64,000 bases of DNA from Massilia oculi (lineage in GTDB: Bacteria > Pseudomonadota > Gammaproteobacteria > Burkholderiales > Burkholderiaceae_D). Numbering within the stretch: position 1 is the stretch's first letter; every line of letters begins with the position of its first letter. The position numbers were made by a program, and so were the translations under genes. Below, in pieces: positions 61,124 to 64,000 of this stretch. The notes beneath the pieces were generated by a model, which had not been told where the DNA came from, did no database searches, and saw only the letters and a list, made by a program, of their open reading frames with translations. The stretch lies in the NCBI RefSeq assembly GCF_003143515.1, contig NZ_CP029343.1:1984001-2048000 (forward strand), written 5' to 3'.

Positions 61124-62350
61124 TCAGCGCACTGCCCGCTCGAGTAGTTCGATCCAGTGCGTCACCGGCTTGTCCGTGCCCGACTGCAGGTGGGTCAGGC
61201 AGCCGATGTTCGCCGACACGATCTGATCGGCGCCGGTCGCATCCAGGCTGGCCAGCTTGCGGTCGCGCAGCGCCTGCGCGATCTCTGGCTGCAGCACCGA
61301 ATAGGCGCCGGCCGAGCCGCAGCACAGGTGGTTGTCGGCGCATAGCACCACGTCCACGCCGGCCGCGTGCAGCACGCTTTCGACCTTGCCGCGGATTTGC
61401 TGGCCATGCTGCAAGGTGCACGGCGGGTGATAGGCGACGCGCGGCGCGTTCTTCCCCCGCGCCCGCGCCCTGATCTGCTCCTCGAACTGCGGCAGGATCT
61501 CGGACAGGTCGCGTGTGATCTCGCTGATGCGGCGGGCCTTGTCGGCGTAGGCCGGATCGTGCGCCAGCAGGTGGCCGTATTCCTTGACCGTGACGCCGCA
61601 GCCGGAGGCGGTCATCACGATCGCCTCGACCTGCCCGTGCTCCACGTAGGGCCACCAGGCGTCGACGTTGCGGCGCATGTCGTCCAGGCCGCCTTCCTGG
61701 TCGTTCATGTGGTAGCGCAGCGCGCCGCAGCAGCCGGCCTTCGGCGCCACGAGCAGCTGCACGCCGAGAGAATCGAGCACGCGCGCCGTGGCCGCGTTGA
61801 TGTTCGGCGCCATCGCCGGCTGCACGCAGCCGTCCAGCAGCAGCATCTTGCGCGCGTGGGTCCGGGTCGGCCAGCGGCCGGCGGCGCGCGCCGGCTGCAG
61901 CTTGTCCTGCAGCCCTGCAGGCAACAGCGGCCGCAGCGCCTGCCCCGCCCTGAAGGCCGGCCTGAAGACGCCGGCGCGCGGCAGGCATTCCTTGAGCGTG
62001 GTGCGCGTGATCCTTTCCTTCAACGGGCGCGGCACGCGCTCGTCGACCAGCTTGCGGCCGATGTCGACCAGGCGCCCATACTTGACGCCGGACGGACAGG
62101 TGGTTTCGCAATTGCGGCAGGTGAGGCAGCGGTCCAGGTGCAGCTGGGTCTTGCGGGTCGGTTGCGAGCCCTCGAGCACCTGCTTGATCAGGTAGATGCG
62201 GCCGCGCGGGCCATCGAGTTCGTCGCCCAGCAGTTGATAGGTCGGACAGGTGGCGGTGCAGAAGCCGCAGTGCACGCAGGCGCGCAGGATCGCTTCGGCT
62301 TCCGCGCCTTCGCGCGTGCCCTTGATGAAGTCGGCCAGTAGGGTTTGCAT
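61124..62350 (-). CDS. glcF: glycolate oxidase iron-sulfur subunit
   Basis: A 408-residue GlcF protein that passes electrons from the flavin subunits. Two 4Fe-4S motifs are near the N-terminus, CVHCGFCTATCPTY and CLTCRNCETTCPSG, and two CCG domains follow (AGCCGALRYH and NHLCCGSAGAYS). It is 3 bp after glcE, and glcD-glcE-glcF run leftward in that order. The complex oxidises glycolate to glyoxylate at the inner membrane. Confidence 0.96.
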   Translation of the reverse strand: MQTLLADFIKGTREGAEAEAILRACVHCGFCTATCPTYQLLGDELDGPRGRIYLIKQVLEGSQPTRKTQLHLDRCLTCRNCETTCPSGVKYGRLVDIGRKLVDERVPRPLKERITRTTLKECLPRAGVFRPAFRAGQALRPLLPAGLQDKLQPARAAGRWPTRTHARKMLLLDGCVQPAMAPNINAATARVLDSLGVQLLVAPKAGCCGALRYHMNDQEGGLDDMRRNVDAWWPYVEHGQVEAIVMTASGCGVTVKEYGHLLAHDPAYADKARRISEITRDLSEILPQFEEQIRARARGKNAPRVAYHPPCTLQHGQQIRGKVESVLHAAGVDVVLCADNHLCCGSAGAYSVLQPEIAQALRDRKLASLDATGADQIVSANIGCLTHLQSGTDKPVTHWIELLERAVR

Positions 62351-62353
62351 GGG

Positions 62354-63427
62354 TCAGGCGCTTTCGGGATATAGTCGGCCCGGGTTGAAGATGTGGGCGG
62401 GATCGAAGGCATCCTTCATGCGCGCATGGATGCGCGCCAGCGCAGGCGCCAGCGGCTGGAACACGACGCTAGCCTTGTCGCCGCCCCGGAACAGGGTCGC
62501 GTGGCCGCCGCACGCCTCCACCGTGCGCCGGATCGCCCGGGCCGTCGCGGCGTCGCCCCCGGCGCGCAGCCAGCGCTGGGCGCCGCCCCACTCGATCAGC
62601 TGGTCGCCGCCGAGCACCAGCGCGCCGGTTGTCGACGGCACCGACAGCCGCCACAGGGGTTCGCCCCCCGAGAAGAAGGCATGCCGCTGTTCGCGTACGT
62701 CGGCCCAGAACGCAGCCGCATCCGGATGCGGCACCGCTTCGCCGCCCAGCAGCCGCATCGCGGCGTCGACCGCCGCCTCGGCGCCGGACAGGCGCAGCGC
62801 CAGCTGGCCGCCGCACCAGGCGCTGCCCGACAGCGGCAAGGGCTGGCCGCCCCATTCGTTCAGGCGTCGGATGGCGTCGATCTCGCCCATCTCGAAGCGC
62901 AGCGTGGCTTCGGCGAAGGGCCGCGGCAGCACCTTCAAGGACACTTCCAGCAGCAGGCCGAGCGTGCCCATCGAACCGGCCAGCATGCGCGAGACGTCGT
63001 AGCCGGCCACATTCTTCATCACCTTGCCGCCGAAGGACAGCACGTCGCCCTTCCCGTCCAGCAGCCTGGCGCCGAGCACGAAGTCGCGCGTGGCGCCGCT
63101 GCTGGCGCGCCGTGGGCCGCACAGGCCCGCCGCGACCGTGCCGCCCACGGTGGCATTGGCGCCGAAATGCGGCGGCTCGAAGGCCAGCATCTGGTTGTGG
63201 CGGGCGAGCAGCGCCTCGATCTCGGCCAGCGGCGTGCCGCAGCGCGCGGTGATCACGAGCTCGGTCGGCTCGTAGTCGACGATGCCGGCGTAATCGCGGG
63301 TGTCGAGCACTGTGCCGCGCGGCGAGCCGCCATACCAGTCCTTGCTGCCGCCGCCGCGGATGCACAGCGGTTCACGCTCACGAGCCGCGGTCAGCACCCG
63401 CTCCTGGAATCGTTCGATCGTTCCCAT
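62354..63427 (-). CDS. glcE: glycolate oxidase FAD-binding subunit
   Basis: A 357-residue FAD-binding PCMH protein. The flavin fold has LCIRGGGSKDWYGG, CGTPLAEIEALLA, PHFGANATVGGTVAAGLCGP and LSFGGKVMKNVAGYD (each within 20 residues). The ending DPAHIFNPGRLYP is typical of the family. It starts 12 bp after the glcD stop codon and ends 3 bp before glcF, so all three are one operon. Confidence 0.95.
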   Translation of the reverse strand: MGTIERFQERVLTAAREREPLCIRGGGSKDWYGGSPRGTVLDTRDYAGIVDYEPTELVITARCGTPLAEIEALLARHNQMLAFEPPHFGANATVGGTVAAGLCGPRRASSGATRDFVLGARLLDGKGDVLSFGGKVMKNVAGYDVSRMLAGSMGTLGLLLEVSLKVLPRPFAEATLRFEMGEIDAIRRLNEWGGQPLPLSGSAWCGGQLALRLSGAEAAVDAAMRLLGGEAVPHPDAAAFWADVREQRHAFFSGGEPLWRLSVPSTTGALVLGGDQLIEWGGAQRWLRAGGDAATARAIRRTVEACGGHATLFRGGDKASVVFQPLAPALARIHARMKDAFDPAHIFNPGRLYPESA

Positions 63428-63439
63428 ATCGGCTCTCGT

Positions 63440-64000
63440 TCAAAAACGCGGCAGGTCCGGGAACGGGACCTCGCCGTGGTGCACGTGCAGCTTGCCGAAT
63501 TCGGCGCAGCGGTGCGGGGTCGGGATCGCCTTGTCCGGATTGAGCAGCGCGAACGGGTCGAAGGCATGCTTGACCGCGAAGAAAGCGTCGAGTTCCTTGC
63601 GGCTGAACTGCACGCACATCGAATCGATCTTTTCCTTGCCCACGCCGTGCTCGCCGGTGATGGTGCCGCCCACGTCGACGCACAGCGCCAGGATCGCGGC
63701 GCCGAAGGCTTCGGCGCGCTCGAATTCGCCGGGCGCGCTGGCGTCGAACAGGATCAGCGGATGCATATTGCCGTCGCCGGCGTGGAACACGTTGGAGCAG
63801 CGCAGGCCGTAGGTCTGTTCCATCGCGGCGATGCCGGCCAGCACCCGCGCCAGCTGCTTGCGCGGGATGGTGCCATCCATGCAGTAATAGTCGGGCGAGA
63901 TGCGGCCCGCGGCCGGAAAGGCGTTCTTGCGGCCGGACCAGAAGCGCACCCGCTCCGCCTCGCTCTGCGACACGGCAATGGCGGTCGCGCCGGCGCGCTC
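63440..64000 (-). CDS. glcD: glycolate oxidase subunit GlcD (C-terminal part)
   Basis: The last 186 residues of GlcD are present; the rest lies beyond the right edge. The FAD-linked oxidase C-terminal domain shows HAGDGNMHPLILFDA, GGTITGEHGVGKEKIDSM and AFDPFALLNPDKAIPTPHRC, all typical of GlcD. It forms the flavoprotein catalytic core with GlcE and GlcF. The frame is open to the last base of the window. Confidence 0.94.
   Translation of the reverse strand, partial: ERAGATAIAVSQSEAERVRFWSGRKNAFPAAGRISPDYYCMDGTIPRKQLARVLAGIAAMEQTYGLRCSNVFHAGDGNMHPLILFDASAPGEFERAEAFGAAILALCVDVGGTITGEHGVGKEKIDSMCVQFSRKELDAFFAVKHAFDPFALLNPDKAIPTPHRCAEFGKLHVHHGEVPFPDLPRF

Noticed and set aside
1..64000. CRISPR arrays, rRNA or tRNA genes
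   Set aside because: I saw no regularly spaced repeats, no rRNA-like sequence and no tRNA cloverleaf in the intergenic regions.

Overview
The window is high-GC DNA with the gene content and synteny of a betaproteobacterium, most likely Oxalobacteraceae of the Massilia/Telluria/Duganella group. The evidence is an aa3 cytochrome oxidase cluster in the Burkholderiales arrangement (ctaC-ctaD-small ORF-ctaG-DUF2970-ctaE-[antisense DUF2909]-SURF1-SCO-like-ctaA-ctaB-SCO1), the ComF/TrmL and YggS/PilT/PilU neighbourhoods, a PEP-CTERM sorted protein and glcDEF. Genus is inferred from gene content only. No rRNA, tRNA, CRISPR array, transposase or integrase gene was seen.

Layout. 0-5.8 kb: a multi-PAS hybrid histidine kinase (its C-terminus runs off the left edge), a methyl-accepting chemotaxis protein, and a decayed YtrA-type GntR/ABC-transporter locus that still has a nearly perfect operator-like inverted repeat. 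5.9-9 kb: a leftward stress operon (DUF475 membrane protein, TerD, AIM24, TerD) closed by a clear terminator, with a divergent NhaR-like LysR regulator. 10-15.3 kb: a CNNM/CorC-type transporter, a two-gene sensory module (RsbQ/KAI2-like alpha/beta hydrolase plus a PAS hybrid histidine kinase), a small secreted protein and an AI-2E family permease. 15.4-24.3 kb: the aa3 oxidase and assembly-factor cluster, almost all leftward. 24.6-26.8 kb: a BioC-like methyltransferase, a ComF-like phosphoribosyltransferase and trmL.

26.8-37.7 kb is the accessory part. A cyanate-detoxification cluster (cynT, cynS, a 63-residue ORF and a DUF1348 gene, with divergent cynR) of visibly lower GC lies between the complete trmL and a second, truncated copy of the trmL 3' end. 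That copy is fused to a 413-bp copy of an SGNH-hydrolase/cupin segment whose longer version lies 4 kb to the right. Beyond it are an ankyrin protein overlapping a Tat-exported alpha/beta hydrolase, a divergent TetR gene with a large inverted repeat, a DUF985 cupin, an SGNH hydrolase broken by a one-base frameshift, and an FAD-linked oxidase.

37.7-64 kb is mostly core: rfaE2 with an orphan PilU-like ATPase, oxyR converging on a mechanosensitive channel gene, a TetR/prolyl-oligopeptidase operon with a striking operator, a PEP-CTERM protein beside a PhoX-like phosphatase, ubiA, a DUF883/YqjE/YqjK membrane trio, proC and a YggS-type gene, pilT-pilU behind a 158-bp imperfect palindrome, two tandem TonB-dependent receptors, a glutathione peroxidase, several small secreted proteins including a DUF2145 protein, and glcD(partial)-glcE-glcF for glycolate oxidation.

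The items most worth following up are the trmL-flanked cyn island and its mosaic junctions, the RsbQ/KAI2-like hydrolase paired with a hybrid histidine kinase, the large palindrome upstream of pilT, the long inverted-repeat operators, and the chimeric ABC/permease reading frame.
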